64,000 nucleotides of DNA from Silvania confinis (GTDB lineage: Bacteria; Pseudomonadota; Gammaproteobacteria; Enterobacterales; Enterobacteriaceae). The translations under genes and the position numbers were made by a program. Within the stretch, counting starts at the first letter, position 1. Every line of letters begins with the position of its first letter. The stretch is taken from NCBI RefSeq assembly GCF_025564085.1, contig NZ_JAMGZJ010000076.1, positions 1-64,000 on the forward strand. The letters are read 5' to 3'. Below are positions 28,867 to 38,513 of the stretch, one piece after another. The notes beneath the pieces are model-generated. The model was not told where the DNA came from. It searched no databases and saw nothing but the letters and a program-made list of their open reading frames with translations.

Positions 28867-29579
28867 AAAACAGCCGCCAGCAGGAGATTCTCCGCCAGCT
28901 GGCGGCGTGCGACGGCCTCACGACAGACGCGCTTGCCGCATCTCTTGCGGTGAGCAAAGAGACGATTCGCCGCGATCTGCAACAGCTTCAGCAGCAGGGG
29001 AAGATCGTCCGCCATCACGGGCGCGCCAGGGCGATCCATCCGGATCATCGCGACGGCGGCGAGCCGTTTGGCGCACGCCTGAAAAGCCACTACGCGGATA
29101 AAGCCGATATTGCCCGCCATGCGCTGGACTGGGTCAGCGAAGGGATGATCCTGGCGCTCGATGCCAGCTCGACCTGTTTTCACCTTGCGCGGCAGCTACC
29201 GGACATCCCGCTGACGGTGTTTACCAACAGCCTGCCCATTTGCCACGAGATGGCGAAGCGTGAACGCGTGACCCTGATTTGCTCGGGCGGGACGCTGGAA
29301 CGTAAGTACCGCTGTTATGTGAATCCGGCGCTGGTCACCCAGCTGAAATCGCTGGAGATCGACCTGTTTATCTTTTCCTGCGAAGGGGTGGATGAACAGG
29401 GCGTGATGTGGGATCCCGCCCCGCACAATGCCGGATTTAAGACGCAGCTGCTGAGCCGCGCCAGCCAGTCGCTGCTGCTGATCGACAAAAGTAAGTTCCG
29501 GCGCTCCAGCGAAGTGAAGATTGGTGACCTGTCTCAGGTGACGCAAATCATTACCGACGCTCAGCTTTCCAGACGGTAG
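28863..29579 (+). CDS. DeoR-family regulator similar to FucR
   Basis: A 238-residue DeoR-family regulator. The N-terminal HTH includes LTTDALAASLAVSKETIRRD and is followed by the DeoR C-terminal effector domain. Segments such as GMILALDASSTCFHLARQLP and SLEIDLFIFSCEG are very close to E. coli FucR, the fuculose-1-phosphate-responsive activator of L-fucose genes. No fuc gene lies in this window, so its targets are unknown; it may be a FucR paralogue or a displaced fucR. It overlaps the diguanylate cyclase gene by four bases, implying co-translation. Confidence 0.75.
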   Translation: MKNSRQQEILRQLAACDGLTTDALAASLAVSKETIRRDLQQLQQQGKIVRHHGRARAIHPDHRDGGEPFGARLKSHYADKADIARHALDWVSEGMILALDASSTCFHLARQLPDIPLTVFTNSLPICHEMAKRERVTLICSGGTLERKYRCYVNPALVTQLKSLEIDLFIFSCEGVDEQGVMWDPAPHNAGFKTQLLSRASQSLLLIDKSKFRRSSEVKIGDLSQVTQIITDAQLSRR

Positions 29580-29599
29580 CCGGCCATAAAATAGCGCAA

Positions 29600-31150
29600 C
29601 TACTGAGCCGAAAGCCGGAACTTCTGTACCGATCGCTGCAGCTCTTCGGTCTGACGCTCCAGCGCCAGCGCCGCCGCTGAAACCTGTTCCACCAGCGAGG
29701 CGTTCTGCTGGGTCACACCGTCCATCTGGGTGATCGCCACCCCCACCTGCGAGATGCCTTTACTCTGCTCTTCCGAGGCGGCGGCAATTTGTTTCATGAT
29801 GGTGGTCACTTCACTGACGTCGCGCAGTACGGCTTCCATGGTGGTGCCAGTGTCGTTCACCAGTTTTGCTCCCTGCTCCACGCGCGAGACCGAATCGGCA
29901 ATCAGCCCTTCAATCTCTTTGGCCGCGTTTGCGCTGCGGCTTGCCAGATTACGCACTTCGCCCGCAACCACCGCAAAACCACGCCCCTGCTCGCCCGCGC
30001 GGGCGGCTTCCACTGCGGCATTCAGGGCCAGGATATTGGTCTGGAAGGCAATACTGTTGATGACGCTGGTGATCTCGGCAATTTTTTGCGAGCTGACGGA
30101 GATACCGTTCATGGTGCTGACCACTTTTTCCACCAGCACCCCACCGCGGCTGGCGGAGGTCGAGGCCACGTCGGCCAGCTGGCTTGCCTCGCGGGCGCTG
30201 TCCGCATTCAGCTTCACCGTGGCGGTGAGCTGCTCCATGCTGGCGGCGGTCTCTTCCAGGGCGGCGGCCTGCTCTTCGGTACGTGAGGAGAGATCGTTAT
30301 TGCCACTGGAGATCTCGGTGGCACCGCGCCAGATATTCTCGCTGCCAGAGCGAATCGTGCTCACCGCTTCGCGCAGGCTGTCCTGCATGGCACTCAACAG
30401 CGGCACCAGTTGCCCCACGCAGTTGCGGCCAAACGGCGCAATAGGCTGGCTGAGATCGCCTTGTGCAATCTGGCGAAAATGCTCGCGGATGCGATCCAGC
30501 GGCTTCACCAGCATCGCGACCAGATAACGGTCGGTGAACAGCAGGATCAGCAGGCCAATAATCGTCGCCGTGATAATGGCCGTGCGGGTGAAGCTGGTCA
30601 GGCCATCCACTGCCACGCGGGTGCTGTCGAGGATGGTGTCGGCGGCTTTGCTGAACTGTTCAGCGCTGGCACCAAACGCACGACTCAACGGCGGGGTGAC
30701 GCTGTTCGCCTGCTGGCGATAGCCGTCAACATTCCCCTGCTGCGCCAGCTGCATCTGCGGCCTGACGCCGTTCTCCAGCAGCGCCTGCCAGCTGGCGATC
30801 ACCTGAGCGGAAATCTGGGCATCCATTGGCCCCGGCGAAATCGCTTTCAGTTCATCGAGCTTGCTGGCCATGTTGTCCTGCGCCTGCTGTACCGACGCGA
30901 GGTCAGCCGTGCCACCCGCCGCCTGCGCGTCCATCGCACGGCTCAGACGGGTGACAAAGCGGAAGTATTGATCGTTGCCCTGGCTCAGCACCGTCATCTG
31001 TTTTACCAGTTGCCGATCCACTTCATTACCGTCCGCAACGCGTGACAGCGCCCAGGTGCTGTACAGCCCAACTCCCGCCCACATTAAACAAAAGATCCCC
31101 AGTATCGTCAGCATAACGAACCGGATCGTGAAATTACGAAGCACTTGCAT
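29600..31150 (-). CDS. methyl-accepting chemotaxis protein
   Basis: A 516-residue chemoreceptor of the Tsr/Tar type. It has an N-terminal transmembrane helix (about 10-30), a periplasmic TarH-like four-helix ligand domain (about 35-185), a second helix (about 190-210), a HAMP domain and a long coiled-coil signalling domain. The CheA/CheW hairpin tip is [20 protein letters not shown]-like and intact. It ends RLSAQ without the NWETF pentapeptide that tethers CheR and CheB in Tar and Tsr. ATG 31150 has AAGGA upstream; the frame opens at 31213. A sigma-28-type promoter lies 54 bases upstream. Confidence 0.92.
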   Translation of the reverse strand: MQVLRNFTIRFVMLTILGIFCLMWAGVGLYSTWALSRVADGNEVDRQLVKQMTVLSQGNDQYFRFVTRLSRAMDAQAAGGTADLASVQQAQDNMASKLDELKAISPGPMDAQISAQVIASWQALLENGVRPQMQLAQQGNVDGYRQQANSVTPPLSRAFGASAEQFSKAADTILDSTRVAVDGLTSFTRTAIITATIIGLLILLFTDRYLVAMLVKPLDRIREHFRQIAQGDLSQPIAPFGRNCVGQLVPLLSAMQDSLREAVSTIRSGSENIWRGATEISSGNNDLSSRTEEQAAALEETAASMEQLTATVKLNADSAREASQLADVASTSASRGGVLVEKVVSTMNGISVSSQKIAEITSVINSIAFQTNILALNAAVEAARAGEQGRGFAVVAGEVRNLASRSANAAKEIEGLIADSVSRVEQGAKLVNDTGTTMEAVLRDVSEVTTIMKQIAAASEEQSKGISQVGVAITQMDGVTQQNASLVEQVSAAALALERQTEELQRSVQKFRLSAQ

Positions 31151-31653
31151 AATCGTTTCCTTGCCGTGAGGGAGATCTCGCCTGCAGGCGAGTCTTATCC
31201 TCGTTATCGGCAATAAACAGCGAAGCCATACCTTTTTAGGTTAATTTTAGAAAACTTTTCATTTCCGTTTAGCGAAGCGGAAAATGATAATCAGGCTGGG
31301 CAGATACCCCTGGAAATAACGTGTTTTTAGATTTCATACAGTTTGTAAATGTAAATCACTCTCTCCATTCATTACCCATATAATCCCTAAGGGTTAGATA
31401 GCTGTTCGCTATCAGCAATCAATCGCGCCTCCTTGCGTCAAAACTCCCACTTTTTGTACGTAAATAAAACTGTAATATTCACACCATAAATGTATTTAAA
31501 AATATCAATTAAATATCTCTATTTAATCGGTTGATTATTCGCTGGATATTTTTTCAAATTTCATTACATCCTTTTCGCCTGAGAAAGTTCTTAATTGCGC
31601 AAATTTAATTTAAAAAGAGGCCACTTCATTCGAGATATTTAAGAGATTATCAA
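31151..31653. other. 503-base divergent intergenic region
   Basis: This AT-rich gap separates the chemoreceptor and the second autotransporter. On the chemoreceptor side it holds a perfect 16-base palindrome CTCGCCTGCAGGCGAG at 31177-31192 and a sigma-28-like promoter. The remaining 400 bases are strongly AT-rich with runs such as TTTAAAAATATC, as is common for H-NS-bound autotransporter promoters; I see no gene there. Confidence 0.6.
31204..31230 (-). promoter_or_regulatory. sigma-28 (FliA)-type promoter of the chemoreceptor gene
   Basis: On the minus strand GCCGATAA (31211-31204) matches the FliA -10 element exactly. TATGGCTT, 11 bases upstream, matches the -35 consensus TAAAGTTT at five of eight positions. 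Spacing and position fit a class III flagellar promoter. Confidence 0.65.
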
Positions 31654-34248
31654 ATGCGTAATTTAACAAAACGGACTTTGCTGTCGCAGTGTGTATTACT
31701 GGCATTAACCTCCTTTGCCGCTCAGGCACAAAATACCCCCGCTACGTCTTGTCAAAATGGCGATACGACCCAGACCTGCGGCCTGTCGAAATATACCGAT
31801 GGTAGCTTCTATCAAAACTCGGGCGTCACCGACGCCGTGATGGCCGATGCCACGGCGACTAACATCTACATGGACGGCCACCGCACGGCGGAGGATACCC
31901 AGACCTTAACCGTTTCCGGCACGGACATGTCGGGCCATTATATTCAGGGCAGCAACGGCGGGACGGTGAATATTAACGTCACCAACAATGCGACCGTGGA
32001 TATGATTGAAGTCGGTAACAAAGATGCCACTACCAATACCAACGTCAATGTCGATCACTCCACGCTGGACGGTGAAAACAGCGATGGAACCTATCAGCGA
32101 AATAAAGCCTATATGATGGGTGCCGCCATCTATCTCGATCCGCTTGATGCGGGCTACCACACTGTGGATATCAGCAACGGTAGCGCGCTTCATGGCAGTA
32201 TTATCAGTGCCGGTGCAGGAAGCCAGAGCATCGCCATCAGCGACAGCGTCATGGATAACGGCGGCATTTACGTCGGCAGCGATAAATCAGATACCACCAT
32301 TAACCTGACCAATGCCACCGTGGATGCGACCAACAGCCTGGTGGCAAAAAACCTCGACACCGTGGTTGAGCAACTGAGTCATTACGAACCGTTCAAAAAT
32401 ATTAACATCGATGCTTTTGGCGACGTGGCGGTGGCGATGTACGGCACCACTCAGGACACGCTGGCGCTGAATAACAGCACCGTGACCGGCGATGTCGGGG
32501 TCATCAACGAGAAAGGCCAGACCAACCTGTCGTTCAGTAACAACAGCGTGGTGAACGGCAATGTGACGCTCGACGGAAATTCCACCAATACCGTGCTGGT
32601 GGATAACAGCACCATTAATGGCGACGTGAACGCCAGCCAGAACAGCGGCGATACCACCATCACCCTGCAAAACAGCGCCAATGTGAACGGTGATATCACT
32701 ACCGGCAAAGGCAATGACACCGTGGTGCTGGTGAATGACTCGCACGTCAGCGGCAATGTGACCGGCGGCGACGGCAACGATACGCTTTCGATGGATGCAG
32801 GCAGCTCGATTAACGGACAAATTAATCAGTTTGAAACGGTGAATACCACCAGCGATAACAGCATCACCCTCGACACCATCAACGATGCTACCAGCTGGAA
32901 TCTGCAAAACGGTTCCACGCTCACTGCCACCACCACCGGCAGCAATGCCGAAGTGACCATGAGCACCGACAGCCAGGTCAACTTTGGCGAGATCACCGGC
33001 TCCCGTAATTCCGTGGTGGTGGATAACATCACTGCTTCAGCCCTCAATCAGCAGAACCGCGTACTGGGTACTTTCACTACCACCACCGCCACCAGCACGC
33101 CGCAAAATGCCGCCAACGCGACCTTCAGCAACGGTCAGCAGCAGGTCGAAAACCGCAGCGCAGCGTACAACTACAACAATGACCTGAGCATTGTTGCCGC
33201 CGATACGGCACCGCAAACGCTGCTCACCGCGGACAACAGTCAGGACTGGAATATTGTCTTTAACAGCTCGCGCGGTGAACTGGCCAGCGACGTGCAGGGA
33301 ATGGTTGCCGGACTGGATGCCGCCGAACAGGCCGGTCATCAGGTGACTGATGACATCACCAGCCATCTGGATCGTCTGCACTTTGCTGGCCTGATGGGCA
33401 ATCAGCAGGAAGGCGCTCAGCTGTGGGGGGATTTCCTCTATCAGAACGGCAACTTCAGCAACGATGTGGATTACAAGAGCATCACCCAGGGCGCGCAGGG
33501 CGGCGTTGACTGGACGGCGTACCTTGCCAACGGCGATAGCGTGACCGGCGGTGTGGCGCTGGCCTGGACCCGCAGCCGCGTACAAGATACCGACAACGGC
33601 CCGGACAGCTTCAAGGACACCGTTTACGGCAACTACTACAGCCTGTACGGCGGCTGGCAGCAGGCGCTGGACGGCCGTCAGTGGGGCCTGTTCGCTGACG
33701 GCAGCTTCAGCTATGGCGATATGCGCTACTCGCTCTCTGCCCACAACGTTACCGGCGACACCAGCGGGATGACCGAAGCCCTGCACGGCTCCACCGACGG
33801 AAGCCTGTACATGGCTCAGGCGCGTACCGGGGTGAACGTGTTGCTGCCGGGCGAAACCGTGCTGCAACCGTACGCCATCCTCGGCTGGGATCAGACCAAG
33901 GCCAACGGCTTCTCCGACAGCGAAGTGACCTTTGCTGACAGCCAGGTCTCCTCATGGAACGGCGGTGCGGGTCTGCGTTTAACCACCACCCTGACCGATC
34001 TGAACAAAAACGTGCAGGTCATGCCATGGCTGGATGTGCGCGTGCAGAAAGAGTTCAGCGATGATACCGATATCCAGGCGGCGGATTATCACAACACCGC
34101 CGGTCATAACAACAGCATGGGGATGTTTGGTGCGGGCGTGAATGCCACTGTCGCGCATAACTTCTCGGTGAATACCGGCATTTACTACGGCACCGGCGAC
34201 GTGGATAACGACGCCAGCGTTCAGGCAGGTATGAGCTACAGCTTCTAA
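31654..34248 (+). CDS. autotransporter with beta-helix passenger
   Basis: An 864-residue autotransporter. The signal peptide ends SFAAQA near residue 25. A Cys pair follows at about 33 and 42 (SCQNGDTTQTCG), which may form a small disulfide loop. The passenger is rich in Asn, Thr and Asp with repeated units like STVTGDV and NSANVNGDITTGKGNDT, a parallel beta-helix pattern. The C-terminal 280 residues form the beta-barrel, ending MSYSF. No catalytic motif was seen. It differs clearly from the autotransporter at 13195 in passenger sequence and linker, so the two are not recent duplicates. Confidence 0.82.
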   Translation: MRNLTKRTLLSQCVLLALTSFAAQAQNTPATSCQNGDTTQTCGLSKYTDGSFYQNSGVTDAVMADATATNIYMDGHRTAEDTQTLTVSGTDMSGHYIQGSNGGTVNINVTNNATVDMIEVGNKDATTNTNVNVDHSTLDGENSDGTYQRNKAYMMGAAIYLDPLDAGYHTVDISNGSALHGSIISAGAGSQSIAISDSVMDNGGIYVGSDKSDTTINLTNATVDATNSLVAKNLDTVVEQLSHYEPFKNINIDAFGDVAVAMYGTTQDTLALNNSTVTGDVGVINEKGQTNLSFSNNSVVNGNVTLDGNSTNTVLVDNSTINGDVNASQNSGDTTITLQNSANVNGDITTGKGNDTVVLVNDSHVSGNVTGGDGNDTLSMDAGSSINGQINQFETVNTTSDNSITLDTINDATSWNLQNGSTLTATTTGSNAEVTMSTDSQVNFGEITGSRNSVVVDNITASALNQQNRVLGTFTTTTATSTPQNAANATFSNGQQQVENRSAAYNYNNDLSIVAADTAPQTLLTADNSQDWNIVFNSSRGELASDVQGMVAGLDAAEQAGHQVTDDITSHLDRLHFAGLMGNQQEGAQLWGDFLYQNGNFSNDVDYKSITQGAQGGVDWTAYLANGDSVTGGVALAWTRSRVQDTDNGPDSFKDTVYGNYYSLYGGWQQALDGRQWGLFADGSFSYGDMRYSLSAHNVTGDTSGMTEALHGSTDGSLYMAQARTGVNVLLPGETVLQPYAILGWDQTKANGFSDSEVTFADSQVSSWNGGAGLRLTTTLTDLNKNVQVMPWLDVRVQKEFSDDTDIQAADYHNTAGHNNSMGMFGAGVNATVAHNFSVNTGIYYGTGDVDNDASVQAGMSYSF

Positions 34249-34256
34249 CCACGCGT

Positions 34257-34288
34257 GCCCGGCAGCCTGAGGCTGGCCGGGCATTTTT
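34257..34288 (+). terminator. terminator after the second autotransporter
   Basis: GCCCGGC-AGCC and GGCT-G-GCCGGGC form an 11-bp stem with one bulge, followed by ATTTTTATT. It lies between convergent stops and may also end yghX. Confidence 0.8.
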
Positions 34289-34289
34289 A

Positions 34290-35177
34290 TTAACTCAAAT
34301 ACTTCTCGAACCAGCCTAACGTCCGTTTCCACGCCAGCTCCGCAGCCGGTTCGTCGTAGCGCGGGGTCGAATCATTGTGGAACCCGTGGTTCACGCCGGG
34401 GTAGATCCAGGCTTCATACACTTTCCCATTCGCTTTCAGCGCAGCTTCGTACGCCGGCCACCCTTCGTTAACGTTCTTATCCAGCTCCGCATAGTGCAGC
34501 AGCAGTGGCGCCTTTATTTTGGCGACTTCGGAAGCAGGTGCTTGTCGGCCATAAAACGGTACCGCGCAGGCCAGCTCCGGCCAGGCGACTGCCGCCGCAT
34601 TCGAGACGCCGCCGCCGTAGCAGAAGCCGGTGATCCCCACTTTGCCGGTGGCATCCGGGTGCTTTTGCATAAAGTCGATGGCGGCAAAGAAGTCGTTCAT
34701 CAGCTTCGTAGGATCGACCTTCTGCTGCAGCACCTTCCCTTCTTCATCGTTACCGGGATAGCCGCCCACCGAGCTTAAGCCGTCCGGTGCCAGCGCAATG
34801 TACCCCGCCTTCGCCACCCGACGGGCGACATCTTCAATGTACGGATTGAGGCCGCGGTTCTCGTGCACCACCACCACCGCCGGGACTTTACCGCTGGCTT
34901 TGGCCGGTTTCACCAGATAGCCGCGCACCTCGCCATGCCCGTCCGGCGAGGGATAGGTGATGTACTCGGGGAGGATCTCGGGGTCGGTGAACTTCACCTG
35001 CTCGGCGAGAGCGTAATTGGGTTTGAGCATATTAAACAGCGCCAGCGCCGTCATGCCGCCAACGGCATAGCGACCCGCCAGATTGAGGAACTCACGCTTG
35101 CTTATTTTGCCGTGAGCGTAATAGTCGTAGTAGTCGAGCAATTCCTGAGGAAAGTCTTTGGCGGTCATACGCGTCAT
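34290..35177 (-). CDS. yghX: dienelactone hydrolase family protein YghX
   Basis: A 295-residue alpha/beta-hydrolase of the dienelactone hydrolase family. The N-terminal segment (about 25-50, KISKREFLNLAGRYAVGG followed by a hydrophobic stretch) resembles an export or membrane segment. The nucleophile is a cysteine in GFCYGGG, and the C-terminal histidine is in GVNHGFHND. The natural substrate is not known. In E. coli K-12 this gene is broken, while here it is a single full-length frame. It is divergent from yghZ, with 83 bases between starts. Confidence 0.9.
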   Translation of the reverse strand: MTRMTAKDFPQELLDYYDYYAHGKISKREFLNLAGRYAVGGMTALALFNMLKPNYALAEQVKFTDPEILPEYITYPSPDGHGEVRGYLVKPAKASGKVPAVVVVHENRGLNPYIEDVARRVAKAGYIALAPDGLSSVGGYPGNDEEGKVLQQKVDPTKLMNDFFAAIDFMQKHPDATGKVGITGFCYGGGVSNAAAVAWPELACAVPFYGRQAPASEVAKIKAPLLLHYAELDKNVNEGWPAYEAALKANGKVYEAWIYPGVNHGFHNDSTPRYDEPAAELAWKRTLGWFEKYLS

Positions 35178-35260
35178 CGCATATCTCCATGAATTGTGAA
35201 CAAACTAAGGATAGAATAGAAACGCTGTTTCGAAAGTTAATCACTAACAAAGGAGACATC

Positions 35261-36301
35261 ATGCCCTGGAACGCTTCCCCTGACCGCTACGAGAATATGC
35301 AATACCGCTACTGCGGAAAAAACGGCCTGCGCTTACCCGCACTCTCCCTCGGTTTGTGGCACAGTTTCGGCCACGTCCAGCCCCTCGATTCCCAGCGCGC
35401 CCTGCTGCGCAAAGCCTTCGACTGCGGGATCACCCATTTTGATCTCGCCAATAACTATGGCCCACCGCCGGGCAGCGCGGAAGAAAATTTTGGCCGCCTG
35501 CTGCGCGATGATTTCGCGGCCTATCGCGATGAGCTGATTATCTCCACCAAAGCGGGCTACGACATGTGGCCGGGCCCATACGGCGCGGGCGGTTCACGCA
35601 AGTATCTGCTCGCCAGTCTGGATCAGAGCCTCAAGCGCATGGGGCTGGAGTATGTGGATATCTTCTATTCACACCGCGTGGATGAAAACACGCCGATGGA
35701 GGAGACGGCCTCTGCGCTGGCGCAGGCGGTGCAGAGCGGCAAAGCGCTGTACGTCGGTATCTCGTCCTATTCCCCGGAACGTACGCAGAAAATGACCGAA
35801 CTGCTGCGCGAATGGAAGATCCCTTTGCTTATCCATCAGCCGTCTTACAACCTGCTTAACCGCTGGGTGGATAAGAGCGGCCTGTTGGATACGCTGGCGG
35901 CCAACGGCACGGGCTGTATCGCGTTTACGCCGCTGGCGCAGGGGCTGCTGACTGGAAAATACCTGAACGGGATCCCGGACGGTTCACGCATGCAGCGCGA
36001 AGGCAAGAAAGTGCGCGGCCTGACGGAGACGATGCTGACCGAGGCCAACCTGAACAGCCTGAGGATGCTGAATGAGATGGCGCAGGAACGCGGCCAGACC
36101 ATGGCGCAAATGGCGCTGAGCTGGCTGTTGAAAGACGACCGCGTGACCTCGGTGCTGATTGGTGCCAGCCGCACGGAGCAGCTGGAAGAGAACGTACAGG
36201 CGCTGAACAATCTGCACTTTAGCGAGGACGAGCTGCAGCGGATTGACCAGCACGTGGCGGACGGACAGCTCAATTTATGGCAGGCGTCATCGGATAAGTA
36301 G
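35261..36301 (+). CDS. gpr: L-glyceraldehyde 3-phosphate reductase
   Basis: YghZ (Gpr) is an NADPH-dependent aldo-keto reductase that detoxifies L-glyceraldehyde 3-phosphate and methylglyoxal. The 346 residues match E. coli YghZ. The AKR catalytic residues are visible as Asp in ITHFDLANNYG with its Tyr, Lys in IISTKAGYD and His in FYSHRVDE, and the NADPH site is near SVLIGASRTEQLEEN. ATG 35261 has AGGAG five bases upstream; the frame opens at 35189 within the promoter region and that extension is not conserved. Confidence 0.95.
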   Translation: MPWNASPDRYENMQYRYCGKNGLRLPALSLGLWHSFGHVQPLDSQRALLRKAFDCGITHFDLANNYGPPPGSAEENFGRLLRDDFAAYRDELIISTKAGYDMWPGPYGAGGSRKYLLASLDQSLKRMGLEYVDIFYSHRVDENTPMEETASALAQAVQSGKALYVGISSYSPERTQKMTELLREWKIPLLIHQPSYNLLNRWVDKSGLLDTLAANGTGCIAFTPLAQGLLTGKYLNGIPDGSRMQREGKKVRGLTETMLTEANLNSLRMLNEMAQERGQTMAQMALSWLLKDDRVTSVLIGASRTEQLEENVQALNNLHFSEDELQRIDQHVADGQLNLWQASSDK

Positions 36302-36309
36302 TGAAAATG

Positions 36310-36378
36310 TCGGGTGGCGCTGCGCTTACCCGACCTACCGATCCCCGTAGGCCTGATGAGCGCAGCGCCATCAGGCGA
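36310..36378. repeat. REP/BIME palindromic element
   Basis: Inverted REP units TCGGGTGGCGCTGCGCTTAC and the complementary GAGCGCAGCGCCATCAGG flank a CGTAGGCCTGATG segment. The element lies between the convergent stops of yghZ and yqhA and overlaps the end of neither gene. Confidence 0.8.
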
Positions 36379-36380
36379 TG

Positions 36381-36917
<537 letters not shown>

Positions 36918-36959
36918 TCACTGACCCAAATTGTTTGCAACAACAAAACAACAAAAACA

Positions 36960-37463
36960 TTACACTTCCTGTGGCTTTACGATGGGGCGTTCGTACTCCG
37001 GCCACACCAGTACCACCAGAGACGGATAGGCTTCGAGGCTGAACTCACGAAAACACTGGCGTAGGTTCAATACCTCCAGGTCGGAGTGCGATACCTTCTC
37101 GCCGTTCAGGCAGCGTTTCTTGATATTGTCGTAATATTTGTACACCGCCGAGTTCAGATCGCTGCAACGACGCTGGGCATCAAACAGATCGGGAATGCTA
37201 TTTATTTCTACCATATTCATTCGTTTAATAGTGGCATGGAGAAAATCAATATATTCATGATTGACGCGCCAGTACCAGACCGGCGTAATCGCATTCATCA
37301 GCACTGAAAAATGGTCTTCGCCCTCTTCTTTGGACATCCGCTCTGACGGAGTCGGGCTGTGCGCATTCTGCGCCTCGCTACTTTTATTGAACTCACGCAT
37401 CAATAAAAGAATCCCGGCGGTAAGCAATAACAATGTAATGACAGTATAAAAAATGCTGTTCAT
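36960..37463 (-). CDS. membrane-anchored protein of unknown function
   Basis: A 167-residue protein with an N-terminal transmembrane helix (about 4-22) and a charged soluble region with no family that I recognise. Features include a Ser/Pro/Glu-rich stretch at about 30-50, TPVWYWRVNHEYIDFLHATI in the middle and a basic-cysteine segment KKRCLNG. The start codon has GAGCC upstream. It is divergent from the unknown genes at 37567 and 37973, with 103 AT-rich bases between. E. coli has no gene here, so the three look like an acquired unit. Confidence 0.6.
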   Translation of the reverse strand: MNSIFYTVITLLLLTAGILLLMREFNKSSEAQNAHSPTPSERMSKEEGEDHFSVLMNAITPVWYWRVNHEYIDFLHATIKRMNMVEINSIPDLFDAQRRCSDLNSAVYKYYDNIKKRCLNGEKVSHSDLEVLNLRQCFREFSLEAYPSLVVLVWPEYERPIVKPQEV

Positions 37464-37566
37464 AGGCAGGCTCCATTTTTTTTGATTTTAAATTTGCCTC
37501 ATGTTATTGTCAACGAATCTCACACTCCAGACAACCCCACCCCGTTGAAATTAAAGGAAATATAAA

Positions 37567-37971
37567 ATGTTGCCCGACAATCTGGTTCCGGCCAAGTTTC
37601 ACATTTCTTCCGTGGAACCTAAACCGCCAGAAGCAGAAAGCAATGCAAATTTCACTAAGGGGAAAAGAACGCTCGCAGATTTGGCACCCGATATATTAAT
37701 TGGTGTTACCCGTACTGGCAACTCGCGCAATATGTTGCTTGAAGAGCACGACCGGCATATTAAGGACCGGTTATTCCGGGTGGTTAAAATCGAGGTGTTC
37801 GCCCGCCTGCTCAATGACCTGCAGGCGGAAGGCGAAATAGATGCGCAGGCACTAAGTCAAATATTGACAGAAAAAACGGATGAAATAAATGAAGCGGGCA
37901 ATGAAATCTGGTTAAATCTAATTACCTGCGAACGAAATTCACCTGTTTTTTATAAGCTGGAGGATGAATGA
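37567..37971 (+). CDS. hypothetical soluble protein
   Basis: A 134-residue acidic protein, predicted soluble, with no signal peptide. Its first 45 residues are low in structure (Pro/Glu/Ser-rich), and the rest looks helical (for example DRLFRVVKIEVFARLLNDLQ). AAAGGAAAT lies upstream of the ATG as ribosome-binding site. It is followed directly by the next gene. I recognise no family. Codon and base use are more AT-rich than in neighbouring yqhA and yghA. Confidence 0.55.
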   Translation: MLPDNLVPAKFHISSVEPKPPEAESNANFTKGKRTLADLAPDILIGVTRTGNSRNMLLEEHDRHIKDRLFRVVKIEVFARLLNDLQAEGEIDAQALSQILTEKTDEINEAGNEIWLNLITCERNSPVFYKLEDE

Positions 37972-37972
37972 C

Positions 37973-38416
37973 GTGAAGGAAATTGATAATAATAACGTTT
38001 ATTTGACTTTAGATGACAAGAAAAGCGATGAGTTTATCTTAGAGCAAAACCTTGAGGCGCTTAAACAAATTAAGAACGGTGAACTGCAGCGCATTGCTAA
38101 AGAGTTGCTGTCGATCCCGGCAGGTCTGGTGCGGCTGAAATGGCAAAACCGGCGTGAGATTTATCCCTTACAGATTAAAGAAGAGATCTACGGCGCGACG
38201 ATCAATGCGATCATGGAGCAACGCCCGGAATTAAAAGAAAAAATCCTCGCCCGCCTGGAAAGTAATTACCAGTATTTACTGGCACGTGAAACCGCCACCC
38301 TGCGCGTAACCCGCAAGCTGGCCGAAGAAGGTTATCGGACCTCCAGCGTCACCTCCGTCGCACTGGATGAAGAGGCGCTGGTCGCCAAAATCACCCCCAC
38401 CCCAGTAAAGCCCTAA
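37973..38416 (+). CDS. hypothetical helical protein
   Basis: A 147-residue protein predicted as largely alpha-helical and charged, with no membrane segment and no family that I recognise. The segments EFILEQNLEALKQIKNGELQ and ELKEKILARLESNYQYLLAR could form coiled coils. GGAGG at 37959-37963 abuts an ATG at 37964 but is nine bases from GTG 37973, so the GTG start was chosen; the ATG remains possible and would overlap the upstream gene by eight bases. Tight linkage suggests that it acts with the product of the upstream gene. Confidence 0.5.
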   Translation: MKEIDNNNVYLTLDDKKSDEFILEQNLEALKQIKNGELQRIAKELLSIPAGLVRLKWQNRREIYPLQIKEEIYGATINAIMEQRPELKEKILARLESNYQYLLARETATLRVTRKLAEEGYRTSSVTSVALDEEALVAKITPTPVKP

Positions 38417-38430
38417 CCTCCCCCTCCGCG

Positions 38431-38447
38431 TTCAGGAATATCCTGAA
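38431..38447. promoter_or_regulatory. 17-bp palindrome upstream of yghA
   Basis: TTCAGGA-ATA-TCCTGAA is a perfect inverted repeat with 7-base arms, 14 bases after the unknown gene and 66 bases before the yghA start. It may be an operator; no matching known factor is evident. Confidence 0.4.
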
Positions 38448-38513
38448 TGATCCGCCCCACCCCGGCGACTCTCCTAAGCTTAAAGCCTGACAATGCAAGC
38501 AAGGAGAACATGA

